A stretch of DNA of 64,000 nucleotides from Cytophagales bacterium (GTDB lineage Bacteria; Bacteroidota; Bacteroidia; Cytophagales; Cyclobacteriaceae), in NCBI GenBank assembly GCA_017303795.1, contig JAFLBR010000001.1, positions 434,001 through 498,000 of the forward strand, in the 5' to 3' direction. Made by a program: the position numbers and the translations under genes. Below are positions 9,821 through 19,243 of this stretch, piece by piece; position 1 is the first letter of the stretch; each line of letters begins with the position of its first letter. Under the pieces are notes generated by a model. That model ran no database searches. It was not told the origin of the DNA and worked only from the letters and a program-made list of their open reading frames with translations.

Positions 9821-10849
9821 ATGAAGAAAATTTTATTGATTGTGTTTGGTGTAATGATAGGAGCTGAGCTACTCGCGCAAGATCCGCAGTTCTCGCAATA
9901 CTATCAGGCGCCACTGTATTTGAATCCCGGTTTTACCGGAATAACTCCTCAGCAAAGGGTGGCGATCAACCATCGCATTCAATGGCCTAATCTGCCACAG
10001 GCATTTTCAACATACTCGGCCAGCTACGATATTTTTGTAGATGAACTACGCAGTGGTTTTGGAATTCTGGCTACTACCGATAAAATGGGTTCGGCTGGTT
10101 GGCGAACAACAACTGTAGGTTTAAATTATAGTTATAAAGTCAGATTAACCAACAAGCTTGTCTTCTCACCCGGTTTGTACTTTGGTTATGGAATAAATGG
10201 TTTAGATCGCAGCAGATTAAAACTGGGAGATGGTTTGGAGTACGATGGTATCTCACTCGATCCGGAATTAAATAAACTGGGAAATCAACAGTATTTTGAT
10301 TTCGGATCGGGTTTTATTTTTTATAGCCGCAGTTTGTGGCTGGGGGCTGCATTCACGCACATGAACACACCAAACGTTTCCATTCTGGGCGATGTAAGTC
10401 GCATACCCATGAAGACAACCATACATGGTGGTGCAAGGATTACACTAATGGATGGCCCACGCGAATCAGATCGTGCTTCTTATTTTACACCTTCGTTTAT
10501 TTATCGCAGACAAGGCCCAATCAGTCAATTGGATTTTGGAGTGAATTATCATATCGATCCAGTATCTATCGGAGCCTGGTATCGCGGCAAGCCTTTTGAG
10601 AAAAATGTAATCGGTACAGTAAATCAGGATGCATTAATTCTAACACTGGGTCTGTATCTGAAAGACATTGTCGTGGGCTATAGCTACGATTTCTCAGTAT
10701 CGGAATTGTCAACCAGTTCGGGTGGTGCACATGAAATTTCTATTGTGTACGAGTTTGTGGCAAAACCATTGCACCGTGGCGTGAAGAAGCGTAATCGCCT
10801 TATTCCTTGTCCTACCTTCAATACCAAGAAGTCGTTCTGGAGTAATTAA
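9821..10849 (+). CDS. PorP/SprF family T9SS-associated outer membrane protein (copy 1)
   Basis: 342 aa. An N-terminal signal peptide (about residues 1-20, ending LLAQ) is followed by DPQFSQYYQAPLYLNPGFTG, the hallmark start of the PorP/SprF family. The rest has alternating beta-strand-like stretches, as expected for an outer membrane barrel. PorP/SprF proteins work with the type IX secretion system; in Flavobacterium, SprF is needed to deliver the adhesin SprB to the surface. The gene lies 26 bp after the giant adhesin, so the two are probably co-transcribed and this protein is likely that adhesin's dedicated partner (inference). A paralogue at 14722 has the same family motifs. Confidence 0.93.
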   Translation: MKKILLIVFGVMIGAELLAQDPQFSQYYQAPLYLNPGFTGITPQQRVAINHRIQWPNLPQAFSTYSASYDIFVDELRSGFGILATTDKMGSAGWRTTTVGLNYSYKVRLTNKLVFSPGLYFGYGINGLDRSRLKLGDGLEYDGISLDPELNKLGNQQYFDFGSGFIFYSRSLWLGAAFTHMNTPNVSILGDVSRIPMKTTIHGGARITLMDGPRESDRASYFTPSFIYRRQGPISQLDFGVNYHIDPVSIGAWYRGKPFEKNVIGTVNQDALILTLGLYLKDIVVGYSYDFSVSELSTSSGGAHEISIVYEFVAKPLHRGVKKRNRLIPCPTFNTKKSFWSN

Positions 10850-11005
10850 AAACTTCGGTAACTTCCACTTATCCTGCCGGATAGTAATTAATCGGTTGTA
10901 TTGACCGCACAAAGGTGTTTTGTGTTTTTACAAACCGTTAATCATTTCTCTTTGTATTAACGAAGTCTGTTAGTGGCTTTAGATCGGATTTTATCGGTTT
11001 AAAGC

Positions 11006-14000
11006 ATGATGCGTAAGGTTACTTTTTTAGGATTATTACTGGTTGTTTTTTCGAAGGCTGCGCTGGCCCAATGCGGTGGAATTATGGAGCCGGGCTTTGC
11101 ATTTCTTACCAGCAGCCGCGGCTGTGCTCCGTTTACCGTTAATATTCAAACGCTTTATTTAAGCTCGGTACCCGGCACACAATACTTCATTAACTGGGGC
11201 GATGGCACACCCGAGCAAGTAATTACGCAAGTAAATCCAACAGGCGTAACGATTGCACACACGTACCCCAACACTTCTGTTAACTGCGGATATGATGTGG
11301 TGATTGACGCAGCAAATGCGTGTAATCCACGCGGTAGTGTGGTGCCCATCAATACGCAGGTTATTGTCTGGACGAATGATGTAGTTTTAATTGGGCCAGA
11401 CACGTATCGCGTGTGTCAGGGCTATGCGGCCAGTGTTCAATTTACGGATAACAGTACGTGGAATTGTTTTCCAAGAGCTACACGTGAGAATAATGAACCG
11501 CGTTGGATTCAATGGATGTATGGCACCGGCCCCTTGGCAAACCAGATTCCGGGTGTGCAAGTAAATAGTATTACTCCAGGTGGCTTTCCCTATCTCAATC
11601 CGGCACCAACAACAAATCCCATCTATCCGGTGTTGGCTCCCGGACAAGTTAGTTTACCAATACAAGTACCCGTAACAACTCCAGCCGATTTAGGTCGTGA
11701 GTTTGTGATTACACTGAAGAACTGGAATCAATGCAATGCCTATGATAATGTCCTTACGGATTTAAATCCATTCAATCCCGTTAACGGAAATCTGGTTAAC
11801 GGTGACAATGCACCTCAACAAACTATAGCCAGAATTGTAATTGTCCCCTCACCCGAACCGGATTACCTCACACGCTTAGGTGGGAGTGCGGGCCCGATTC
11901 AAACTATATTTTGCGTGGGCGATAATATTTATTTCGATAATGAAACGCCAAATATTGCAGGCGCTTCGTTTGTGTACACTTGGGAGTTTTATGATAACAA
12001 CACCGGTGCTGGTGCTCCACTTTCAACAGCTACCAATCGAAATCCAACTTTTGCGTATCCTTCTGCAGGGCAGAAATTAATCCGGCTTTCTGTTCGCGAT
12101 CAGTTTGCGGCTGGTAATTGCGTGGCAATTGTTGAAAAGGTAATTACCATTTCACCATCATTGGTGGCGCAAATTCAGGTTACAGATTTAAGCAACAACA
12201 TAATCACACCCGATTTTTGTCAGAATGCATTAACACCCTTTACTACTTTTCCTGTCAGATTTAATGACGTATCAGTTGGAAGTTTAACGCCCACCACGCA
12301 ATGGCGCTGGGAGTTTTATGATGCCACCAATACATTGGTACGACAAGAACCGACTTCTGGGTTTTCTTCTGTACCGCTGGGCCCTTTCGATGAATCGTAT
12401 TTAGACAGAGGCATTTATCGGGTAAGATTAATTGTGCGCGATAATGTTACCTCGTGCGAAACGGTAGATGAAGTTCAAGTACGCGTATTTGAAAAACCTT
12501 TGCCAGTGTTTACTGCCACACAAGTTTGTGCAGGGCAGTCAACAGCTTTTGCAGAGGCTTCTACACTGCAATCTATAAATGGCGAAACGATTGTGCTGCG
12601 TGAATGGGATTTTAACTATACAGGTGTATTCACAAAAGATCCGGCTTTTGATAATCAAACTAACTTCACAAGAGTGCTTGGTGCGGCCGCTACGTATCAG
12701 GTTGCGCTACGTGTAACCACCAATCAGGCGGCATGTTCTGAAACAGTAATCATTCCGGTAGTGGTAGATCCGTTACCTGTCGCCACCTTCACACCCGATG
12801 TAACTTCAGGTTGTAGTATTCTAACGGTAACGTTCAATAATACTGGTGCGGCCATTCAACCCACTACAATTGGTAGTTATGTGTGGGAGGCAGATGAATT
12901 AAGTGGACTTGGCTTTCAACCCATAGGCACACAAATACCTACTGATCCAACATTCTCTCCATTTTTTGTTTATGACTTTGAAAATATCGGACTGGTTAAT
13001 AAAATATTTGAAGTACGACTGCGGGTAATTACCGTAGGTGGCTGCGAAACTATTTCACCCACGCGAACGATCACTGTATTTCCGGGTACGCGTTCAGGAT
13101 TTATTTCTACCAACTATTCTCCGTTTAATGATAACTGCTCGCCTCAAAATATCAACTTCTCTGTTGATCTGGAAACACAATCACTCAACCCATCGGAGTA
13201 CCGCTGGCAAATCAGTGACAACACGGGTTTGATTGATGACATCAGCACCGGCACAACACCCGCTTTTAATTATGTGTTTTCAAACACCACGCAGGCTATT
13301 AAAAACTTTTCAGTGCAACTCCGCACTACATTAACTACAGGTTGCTTTGGCGATTCTATCCGAACCATTCGCATCAGTCCGGTACCGATCTCACAGTTTA
13401 CAATCGATACACTTGTTTTTGATTGTAACCTGATGACGGTGCGATTGGATGCCGTGCAGAAAGGACTTACCAGTTACCATTGGGTGATTAATGAAAACGG
13501 AATTCCTATTGTGGATCAAACTACCGCTGCGGATTTTATTGAACACACGTTTAACCGACCGCCTGCAGCTTCGCCTGCACTTGCCGTGGGTTTTAATCTC
13601 GATACGCAAAACTTTGCGAATTGTATAAGTCCACTCACCGGTCAATCCATAACAGTACCGAGTCGTGATAATATGAATGCTGGTTTTACGGCTACACCGA
13701 TAAGTCAAATGCTACCGGCTTCCACGGTAACCATTACAAACACAACCAATCCCGGCCCATGGACTTACTTATGGGATTTTGGTGATGGCACTACTTCAAC
13801 CAACGCCAATGTCACTTCGTATACGTATGCCACGTATGGTGTTTATACTATCCGGTTAACCGTTACCAACAATGTATGTGTGGAAACACAAGCGCAGCAA
13901 GTTGAGATATTGGCAATTCCACCTATTGTAGATTTTAGTTACGATCCACCGGAAGGTTGTATGCCGCTTACTGTAACGTTCACCAACCTTTCGCAATTTG

Positions 14001-14725
14001 CTGATCCTAATTCTTATCTGTGGGATTTTGGTGATGGTGCTACTTCCACTATGGCTAATCCTACGCACACATATTTTCAAGCGGGTGTGTATTCAGTTTC
14101 TCTATCGGCAAGTAATATTACAGGGCAAACCGTAACGGAAGGAAAGGCTGGTATTATTGAAGTGTTTCCATTGCCGCGCGCTGATTTTGAAATTAAACCC
14201 CTGCTGGTTTACATACCGGGTGGAATTATGTTTACCCGAAATCTGAGTTTTGATGCCAGCACCTATTTATGGGAATTTGGTGATGGCAATACATCAACTG
14301 CCTTTCAACCTGCACACAAATATCTGGATGAAGGAGTTTACAGTATTAAGTTAACAGCCTTCAATCAATTCAATTGTTCTGATTCAATTGTTCGCGAAAA
14401 TGCGGTGCGGGTTTTGAAAGGTGGACAAGTGCTAATTCCAAATGCATTTTCACCTAATCTATCTTCAACCGGTAGTGGCGGTGGAAATAGCGATGGCACC
14501 AATGATATTTTCTTACCTGTAATGCGAGGTGTTACTGAATTTGAACTGTTGATTTTTAATCGCTGGGGTGAGTTGCTGTTTGAAAGTCGCGACCCTGAGC
14601 GCGGGTGGGATGGAACCTACCAGGGCAAGCTTTGCCAGCAAGATGTGTATATCTATAAAGTTGCTGCTTCGTTCGACAATGGTGAGCGTGTAGTGCGTGT
14701 AGGCGATGTTAATCTTATCCGATGA
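11006..14725 (+). CDS. PKD-domain surface protein with T9SS type B C-terminal domain
   Basis: 1239 aa, complete. A signal peptide covers about residues 1-21 (LLLVVFSKAALA then Q). An N-terminal PKD-like domain has INWGDGTPE near residue 65. The middle part has several Cys-containing PKD-like modules. Three clear PKD repeats follow, with WDFGDGTTST (about 923), WDFGDGATST (about 1005) and WEFGDGNTST (about 1089). The C-terminal CHU_C domain runs from about 1143 (IPNAFSPN, IFNRWGELLFESRD, GWDGTYQGK, DVYIYKV). This is a predicted T9SS cargo displayed at the cell surface. It is less repetitive than the upstream adhesin but has the same domain plan. The stop codon overlaps the start of the next porP gene (ATGA), so translation is probably coupled. 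A 156-bp gap upstream holds no convincing promoter. Confidence 0.92.
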   Translation: MMRKVTFLGLLLVVFSKAALAQCGGIMEPGFAFLTSSRGCAPFTVNIQTLYLSSVPGTQYFINWGDGTPEQVITQVNPTGVTIAHTYPNTSVNCGYDVVIDAANACNPRGSVVPINTQVIVWTNDVVLIGPDTYRVCQGYAASVQFTDNSTWNCFPRATRENNEPRWIQWMYGTGPLANQIPGVQVNSITPGGFPYLNPAPTTNPIYPVLAPGQVSLPIQVPVTTPADLGREFVITLKNWNQCNAYDNVLTDLNPFNPVNGNLVNGDNAPQQTIARIVIVPSPEPDYLTRLGGSAGPIQTIFCVGDNIYFDNETPNIAGASFVYTWEFYDNNTGAGAPLSTATNRNPTFAYPSAGQKLIRLSVRDQFAAGNCVAIVEKVITISPSLVAQIQVTDLSNNIITPDFCQNALTPFTTFPVRFNDVSVGSLTPTTQWRWEFYDATNTLVRQEPTSGFSSVPLGPFDESYLDRGIYRVRLIVRDNVTSCETVDEVQVRVFEKPLPVFTATQVCAGQSTAFAEASTLQSINGETIVLREWDFNYTGVFTKDPAFDNQTNFTRVLGAAATYQVALRVTTNQAACSETVIIPVVVDPLPVATFTPDVTSGCSILTVTFNNTGAAIQPTTIGSYVWEADELSGLGFQPIGTQIPTDPTFSPFFVYDFENIGLVNKIFEVRLRVITVGGCETISPTRTITVFPGTRSGFISTNYSPFNDNCSPQNINFSVDLETQSLNPSEYRWQISDNTGLIDDISTGTTPAFNYVFSNTTQAIKNFSVQLRTTLTTGCFGDSIRTIRISPVPISQFTIDTLVFDCNLMTVRLDAVQKGLTSYHWVINENGIPIVDQTTAADFIEHTFNRPPAASPALAVGFNLDTQNFANCISPLTGQSITVPSRDNMNAGFTATPISQMLPASTVTITNTTNPGPWTYLWDFGDGTTSTNANVTSYTYATYGVYTIRLTVTNNVCVETQAQQVEILAIPPIVDFSYDPPEGCMPLTVTFTNLSQFADPNSYLWDFGDGATSTMANPTHTYFQAGVYSVSLSASNITGQTVTEGKAGIIEVFPLPRADFEIKPLLVYIPGGIMFTRNLSFDASTYLWEFGDGNTSTAFQPAHKYLDEGVYSIKLTAFNQFNCSDSIVRENAVRVLKGGQVLIPNAFSPNLSSTGSGGGNSDGTNDIFLPVMRGVTEFELLIFNRWGELLFESRDPERGWDGTYQGKLCQQDVYIYKVAASFDNGERVVRVGDVNLIR

Positions 14726-15735
14726 AAAAACTTTACTTCATATTATTTTTTTGTTCGGCAAAACTTTTTGCGCAAGACCCACAATTTTCGCAATACTATG
14801 CTGCGCCCTTATATCTCAACCCTGCGTTTACAGGTACATCTGAAGATCATCGCTTTATTGCCAACTATCGTAACCAATGGCCCAATGCGGCCCGCGGGTT
14901 TGTTACGTATGCATTTTCGTACGATGTAAATTTGAATCACTATAACAGTGGTGTTGGTTTTCTGGCTACTGTCGATCAGGCTGGAACTGCGGGCATGCGC
15001 TCTTCGCAACTTAATTTTTTGTATTCCTATAAATGGAATGTTTCGAATAAGTGGGTTGTTTCAGCAGGGTTAAATTTTGGATATGCCTTTCGGTCTATCG
15101 ATTTGAATAGATTAATCTTTGGTGATCAGCTTCAGTTTGATTCGGATGGTAATGTGCCTACCGATGATCAGGCACTTTTTAATTTAGGCAACACACAATA
15201 CTTTGATTTTAATTCGGGTGTTCTGGCGTATAACAAAAATTTCTGGTTTGGATTTTCCGCGAGTCATTTGAATACTCCCAATCGTTCCTTAATCAATCAG
15301 GAAGCCGAAGTACCACTGAAAACCAGTTTTCATGGTGGAGTTCGTATTCCGCTTTATGGTGGTCCTTTCAAGAAAGAGCATATCTCTGTTTTGGCACCTT
15401 CCTTTGTTTATAAGAAGCAAGGTCGTTTTGATCAGCTTGATATAGGTGTGCATTTTTTGTACGATCCGATTATGCTGGGTGTATGGTATCGCGGTATTCC
15501 GCTGCAGCAAAATGTGAGAGACAACATTAGTCAGGATGCTATGGTGGTAATTCTGGGTTTTCAATTCGAGAAACTTGAGCTGGGTTACAGCTATGATTTT
15601 ACCGTTTCGGAGTTGGGTCCGATTTCTGGAGGGGCACATGAAGTAGCCGTAAAGTATAAGCTGCAAATGGCCACACAGGTAAAAACAAAGCGGAAGGATA
15701 AGTTCATTCCGTGTCCTACGTTCATCAAAAAATAG
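14722..15735 (+). CDS. PorP/SprF family T9SS-associated outer membrane protein (copy 2)
   Basis: 337 aa. A signal peptide (FILFFCSAKLFAQ) is followed by DPQFSQYYAAPLYLNPAFTG, the family signature, matching copy 1 at 9821 almost exactly in this part. The conserved C-terminal region VGYSYDFSVSEL of copy 1 appears here as LGYSYDFTVSEL. Its ATG overlaps the stop of the preceding adhesin by 4 nt, so it is very likely made together with that protein and serves its export or anchoring (inference from the SprB/SprF precedent). The two PorP copies differ enough in the middle to suggest specialisation for their neighbouring adhesins. Confidence 0.93.
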   Translation: MKKLYFILFFCSAKLFAQDPQFSQYYAAPLYLNPAFTGTSEDHRFIANYRNQWPNAARGFVTYAFSYDVNLNHYNSGVGFLATVDQAGTAGMRSSQLNFLYSYKWNVSNKWVVSAGLNFGYAFRSIDLNRLIFGDQLQFDSDGNVPTDDQALFNLGNTQYFDFNSGVLAYNKNFWFGFSASHLNTPNRSLINQEAEVPLKTSFHGGVRIPLYGGPFKKEHISVLAPSFVYKKQGRFDQLDIGVHFLYDPIMLGVWYRGIPLQQNVRDNISQDAMVVILGFQFEKLELGYSYDFTVSELGPISGGAHEVAVKYKLQMATQVKTKRKDKFIPCPTFIKK

Positions 15736-15761
15736 CAAATCATAGATTCCTGACAATCTAT

Positions 15762-15769
15762 TACCTTTG
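15762..15769 (+). promoter_or_regulatory. Possible -7 box (TACCTTTG) before the CCA-adding enzyme gene
   Basis: TACCTTTG fits the Bacteroidota -7 consensus TAnnTTTG and sits 22 bp before the ATG at 15791. No TTG is found at the expected spacing upstream, so this is a partial match only. Confidence 0.35.
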
Positions 15770-15790
15770 ACCTCATTTTGATGAGGTTAC

Positions 15791-17215
15791 ATGAACTTTA
15801 AAGCACATCTCGACTCGGATTCAATTTTTGGTGAAGTTGCCGCGGCTGCAAGCGAGTTGAATGTGTCTGCTTATGTAGTTGGTGGATATGTGCGGGATCT
15901 GATTTTAAATCGCCCTAATAAAGATCTTGATTTTGTTTGCCTCGGTAGCGGAATTGATCTTGCACAGGCAGTAGCCAGGCGTCTCGGAAACTTGCCCGTT
16001 ACCGTTTTTAAAAATTTTGGTACGGCCATGATTAAATGGCACGATCGTGAATTGGAGTTTGTTGGCGCGAGAAAGGAATCGTATCGCAAAGAATCACGTA
16101 AGCCAATTGTAGAGAATGGAACGCTAGAGGAAGATCAGCAGCGCAGGGATTTTACCATTAATGCGATGGCGATCAGTTTAAGTACAGAAAGTTATGGTGC
16201 ATTGATTGATCCCTTCGGAGGATTGAAACATCTGGAAGAAAAGCTGATCAAAACGCCACTTGATCCAAACATTACTTTTTCGGATGACCCTCTGCGGATG
16301 ATGCGGGCCGTTCGGTTTGCATCACAACTTTCGTTTGATATTGAAGCGGATACCTACGAAGCAATAACAAAAAATACAGATCGGCTGAGTATTGTTTCGA
16401 TGGAACGCATCACCACCGAGTTGAATAAAATCATTGAATCGAAATTGCCTTCTTACGGTTTTAAGTTACTTTTTCATAGCGGACTACTGAAGAAGTTTTT
16501 CCCTGAAATGGTGGCCTTGCATGGCGTGGAGTATCAGGATAACAAAGCGCATAAGGATAATTTTTTCCATACGCTTCAAGTGTTAGATAATGTAGCGAAG
16601 GTTTCGGCTGATTTATGGCTACGTTGGGCAGCCATTTTGCACGATATTGCCAAGCCGGCTACCAAACGCTTTGATAAAGAAGTAGGGTGGACGTTTCATG
16701 GACATGAAGATAAAGGTGCGCGCATGGTGCCAGGCATTTTTCGCAGGCTTAAGTTGCCCATGAACGAAAAGATGATCTTCGTGCAGAAGCTGGTACGCTT
16801 GCATTTGCGTCCCATTGCGCTAGTAAAAGAAGTAAGCGATTCCGCTATACGCAGATTGCTTTTTGAAGCCGGTGAAGATGCTGATGCACTGATGACTTTA
16901 TGCCGGGCTGATATCACATCGAAAAATAACGAGAAGGTGGCGCGCTATCTGCGTAATTTTGAAGCGGTGCAACAGAAAATGATCGACCTGGAAGCCCGCG
17001 ATCAGATCCGTCAATTTCAACCCCCTATATCGGGTGATGAGATTATAAAACTGTTCAATATTCCGGCTGGCCCGATAATTGGAGAAATCAAGGAAGCCAT
17101 TAAGGAGGCCATTCTGGAAGGCACCATCCGGAATTCGCGCGAAGAAGCTTATGAATTAATGTTAAAACTGGCAGCTGAACGCGGCCTGTATGTAAATGAA
17201 GAATCAAAGAATTAA
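15791..17215 (+). CDS. cca: CCA-adding tRNA nucleotidyltransferase with HD domain
   Basis: 474 aa. The N-terminal class II nucleotidyltransferase domain shows GGYVRD (31-36) and the metal-binding DLD (D45, D47), followed by RRDFTINAMAI. The middle has the RNA-binding poly(A) polymerase/CCA helical region. An HD phosphohydrolase-type domain follows with HD at 284-285 (AAILHDIAKPA). The enzyme adds or repairs the 3' CCA of tRNAs. This fits the three tRNA genes in this window, none of which encodes CCA. Start chosen at the ATG at 15791. The gene probably has its own transcript, since it follows porP by 55 bp and is unrelated in function. Confidence 0.92.
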   Translation: MNFKAHLDSDSIFGEVAAAASELNVSAYVVGGYVRDLILNRPNKDLDFVCLGSGIDLAQAVARRLGNLPVTVFKNFGTAMIKWHDRELEFVGARKESYRKESRKPIVENGTLEEDQQRRDFTINAMAISLSTESYGALIDPFGGLKHLEEKLIKTPLDPNITFSDDPLRMMRAVRFASQLSFDIEADTYEAITKNTDRLSIVSMERITTELNKIIESKLPSYGFKLLFHSGLLKKFFPEMVALHGVEYQDNKAHKDNFFHTLQVLDNVAKVSADLWLRWAAILHDIAKPATKRFDKEVGWTFHGHEDKGARMVPGIFRRLKLPMNEKMIFVQKLVRLHLRPIALVKEVSDSAIRRLLFEAGEDADALMTLCRADITSKNNEKVARYLRNFEAVQQKMIDLEARDQIRQFQPPISGDEIIKLFNIPAGPIIGEIKEAIKEAILEGTIRNSREEAYELMLKLAAERGLYVNEESKN

Positions 17216-17242
17216 CTTACCAATCGATTAATAATTTAACCA

Positions 17243-17995
17243 ATGAAAAAGTTCGTATTCCTGTTCCTGTTAAGTGCTTCGTTAACCACCTGGGCGCAAA
17301 AGCAACCTGTAAAGACCGAGCAACCAAAAACACAAACACAAACCCAGGCTGAGGCCAAGCCTCAAACACAACAATCTGGCGTAAGTCCATTAACGGAGCA
17401 CTTCTATAAAAAATATGTAACAGCTGTTAAGTGGAATGACTTTGAAGTTGCCAAAAGTGCGCTTTATGATTTGATCATTGAGAATCCACAAAACGACTCA
17501 TTGATTCTTAGTCTCGCCTATCATTATTACGAAAACCAGCAACACGTTCCGGCTGTGCTGGTATCGCAACAACTACTTACCCGTAATCCTAAAAACGTAG
17601 CGGCCCTTGAGATTGGTGCTATTGGCTATGAAGCCATGGGTGTGAAAGACCGCGCGTTGCAGAATTATGAAAGCCTTTATTTGTTAAGCAACAATGTAAA
17701 CATGCTTTACAAAATGGCCTTTCTGCAATATGATTTGAAACGCAACACCGAAGCGATTACATCCATAGATATTTTGCTTGCCAATAAGGAAGTGGAAACG
17801 CTTAAAGTTGTCTATAACGATGTGGACAATAAGCCCAAAGAATACCCCATGTCTGTGGCCCTACTAAACCTGAAAGGTCTTGCGGTTTTGGAGCATTTGG
17901 GCGATAAGGTTGCTGCGAAAAAACTTTTCGATCAGGCTTTGGCTCTTGCCCCTGATTTTGTGTTTGCCAAGCAAAATCTGGCTAAAGTTAAATAA
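17243..17995 (+). CDS. Secreted TPR-repeat protein of unknown function
   Basis: 250 aa. A signal peptide (MKKFVFLFLLSASLTTWAQ) is followed by a Gln/Thr/Lys-rich linker at about 20-48. A helical region then shows TPR-like patterns (for example SLILSLAYHYYENQQHVPA and NVAALEIGAIGYEAMGVKDRA). The last repeat is at about 220-248. It is probably periplasmic or surface-attached and a protein-protein interaction scaffold. It lies 27 bp after cca. No specific function can be assigned. Confidence 0.8.
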   Translation: MKKFVFLFLLSASLTTWAQKQPVKTEQPKTQTQTQAEAKPQTQQSGVSPLTEHFYKKYVTAVKWNDFEVAKSALYDLIIENPQNDSLILSLAYHYYENQQHVPAVLVSQQLLTRNPKNVAALEIGAIGYEAMGVKDRALQNYESLYLLSNNVNMLYKMAFLQYDLKRNTEAITSIDILLANKEVETLKVVYNDVDNKPKEYPMSVALLNLKGLAVLEHLGDKVAAKKLFDQALALAPDFVFAKQNLAKVK

Positions 17996-18048
17996 GGGTG
18001 CAACCTTTGTATAGGTTATCTGGTCATTAGCACCAGTACTGTTTTTGT

Positions 18049-18600
18049 TTGGAGGTTCAGGCTATACATATACATGGCGAGTTGATTGACCGTTGCCGCC
18101 AGGGCGATCGGGAGGCATATTATCAACTCTATAAGTTGTATAACCGCAGTATGTACAACGTAGGCTTTCGGATTGTGAACAATACCGAAGAGGCCGAGGA
18201 TGTACTGCAGGAGGCTTTTATAAGTGCTTTCCGTAACCTGCATCATTACCGGGGCGATTCAACTTTTGGGGCATGGTTAAAGCGGATCGTGATTAATAAA
18301 GCCATCAACTATCTGCATAAAAAGAAGACCGAAAGAATGCCCGAAGATGAGCACTGGGATGTAGGCGAAGCAGAGGTAGAAAATATCCTGGAAGGTTTTC
18401 CGTTTACGGTGGAGCAGGTGCGCGGTGCGATTGAGCGCCTGCCAGATGGATATAGGTCGGTGCTTTCTTTGTATCTTTTGGAAGGTTACGATCATGCCGA
18501 GATTGGTGAGATTATGGGTATAACCGAATCGACTTCTAAATCGCAGTTTAACAGGGCTAAAAAGAAACTTAAAGACCTTTTGGAGGTTGGAAAAATATGA
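18049..18600 (+). CDS. RNA polymerase sigma factor, ECF type
   Basis: 183 aa. Region 2 is visible as DREAYYQLYKLYNRSMYNVGFRIVNN followed by EEAEDVLQEAFISAFRNL. Region 4 contains VRGAIERLPDGYRSVLSLYLLEGYDHAEIGEIMGI with a helix-turn-helix and ESTSKSQFNRAKKKLK. No ATG is in frame before region 2, and the frame is closed by TAG at 18028. The best start is therefore TTG at 18049, which gives MEVQAIHIHGELIDRC. ECF sigma factors redirect RNA polymerase and are usually held by a membrane anti-sigma factor. The next gene encodes a single-pass membrane protein that fits this role. Confidence 0.88.
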   Translation: MEVQAIHIHGELIDRCRQGDREAYYQLYKLYNRSMYNVGFRIVNNTEEAEDVLQEAFISAFRNLHHYRGDSTFGAWLKRIVINKAINYLHKKKTERMPEDEHWDVGEAEVENILEGFPFTVEQVRGAIERLPDGYRSVLSLYLLEGYDHAEIGEIMGITESTSKSQFNRAKKKLKDLLEVGKI

Positions 18601-18718
18601 AATCGCCAACAGCAAATTTCAATTTTACGATAATTTGATAGGCGATTCCATGCCTGCGTGCCGAAATGCTGTACTACTGCATACAGGCATGTGCCCATAG
18701 AAAATAAAATATTAACAC
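18601..18718 (+). other. Structured spacer between sigma and anti-sigma genes
   Basis: Two inverted repeats are visible. AATCGCC and GGCGATT are about 30 nt apart near the 5' side. ATGCCTG and CAGGCAT enclose ATGC/GCAT on the 3' side. There is no T-run, so this is not a clear terminator; it may shape the relative expression of the two proteins. Confidence 0.35.
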
Positions 18719-19243
18719 ATGAAAGACTCTTTAAAGGATTTTGTAGATAAAAACCGTGAAGCATTTGATAATCGTGTGCCATCAGAAAAAGTATGGGCAG
18801 GTATTCAATCCGGACTTCCAAAAACTTCCATCTGGAATAACGTAACGGTGTGGCGGGCGGCAGCTATTATCATGTTTGGTATCTCGGGATGGTTATTCCT
18901 GACGGATAAGCCAACTGAAAATCGTAACCAGAAAGCAACGGCCCAACTTCAGGGTGAATTTAGCAACCTTGAAAAATTTTATACCGATCAGATTGCCGAG
19001 AAGGTAGAGTGGATAAGCGATACCCGCGACACCTTTGCGGACGATCAGTTTACAAACGACTTTGCAAAATTAGATGCGATGTACCAGGTGTTGCGCGAAC
19101 AAATGAAAACCAATCCGACAGAACAAGTTAAAGATGCACTGGTTTTGAATATGCTGGTGCGGATTGACTTACTCAATCAACAAATACATAAACTGGAGGA
19201 ATCAAAGCGGGCTGCAAGAGCGGATAACGATACGGAGATTTAG
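18719..19243 (+). CDS. Single-pass membrane protein, probable anti-sigma partner
   Basis: 174 aa. A cytoplasmic N-terminus of about 43 residues (KDFVDKNREAFDNRVPSEKVW) is followed by one transmembrane segment at about 44-62 (TVWRAAAIIMFGISGWLFLT) and an external helical, charged C-terminal part. No zinc-binding HxxxCxxC motif is seen. Size, topology and position directly after the ECF sigma gene match the anti-sigma factors of Bacteroidota; the role is inferred from context. The 118-bp spacer contains inverted repeats. Confidence 0.65.
   Translation: MKDSLKDFVDKNREAFDNRVPSEKVWAGIQSGLPKTSIWNNVTVWRAAAIIMFGISGWLFLTDKPTENRNQKATAQLQGEFSNLEKFYTDQIAEKVEWISDTRDTFADDQFTNDFAKLDAMYQVLREQMKTNPTEQVKDALVLNMLVRIDLLNQQIHKLEESKRAARADNDTEI

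Noticed and set aside
10850-11005. Promoter for the second adhesin (TTTG at 10919 with TCTCTTTG at 10947)
   Set aside because: The spacing is 24 bp and the second box has a mismatch, which is too far from the 19-bp consensus to call.
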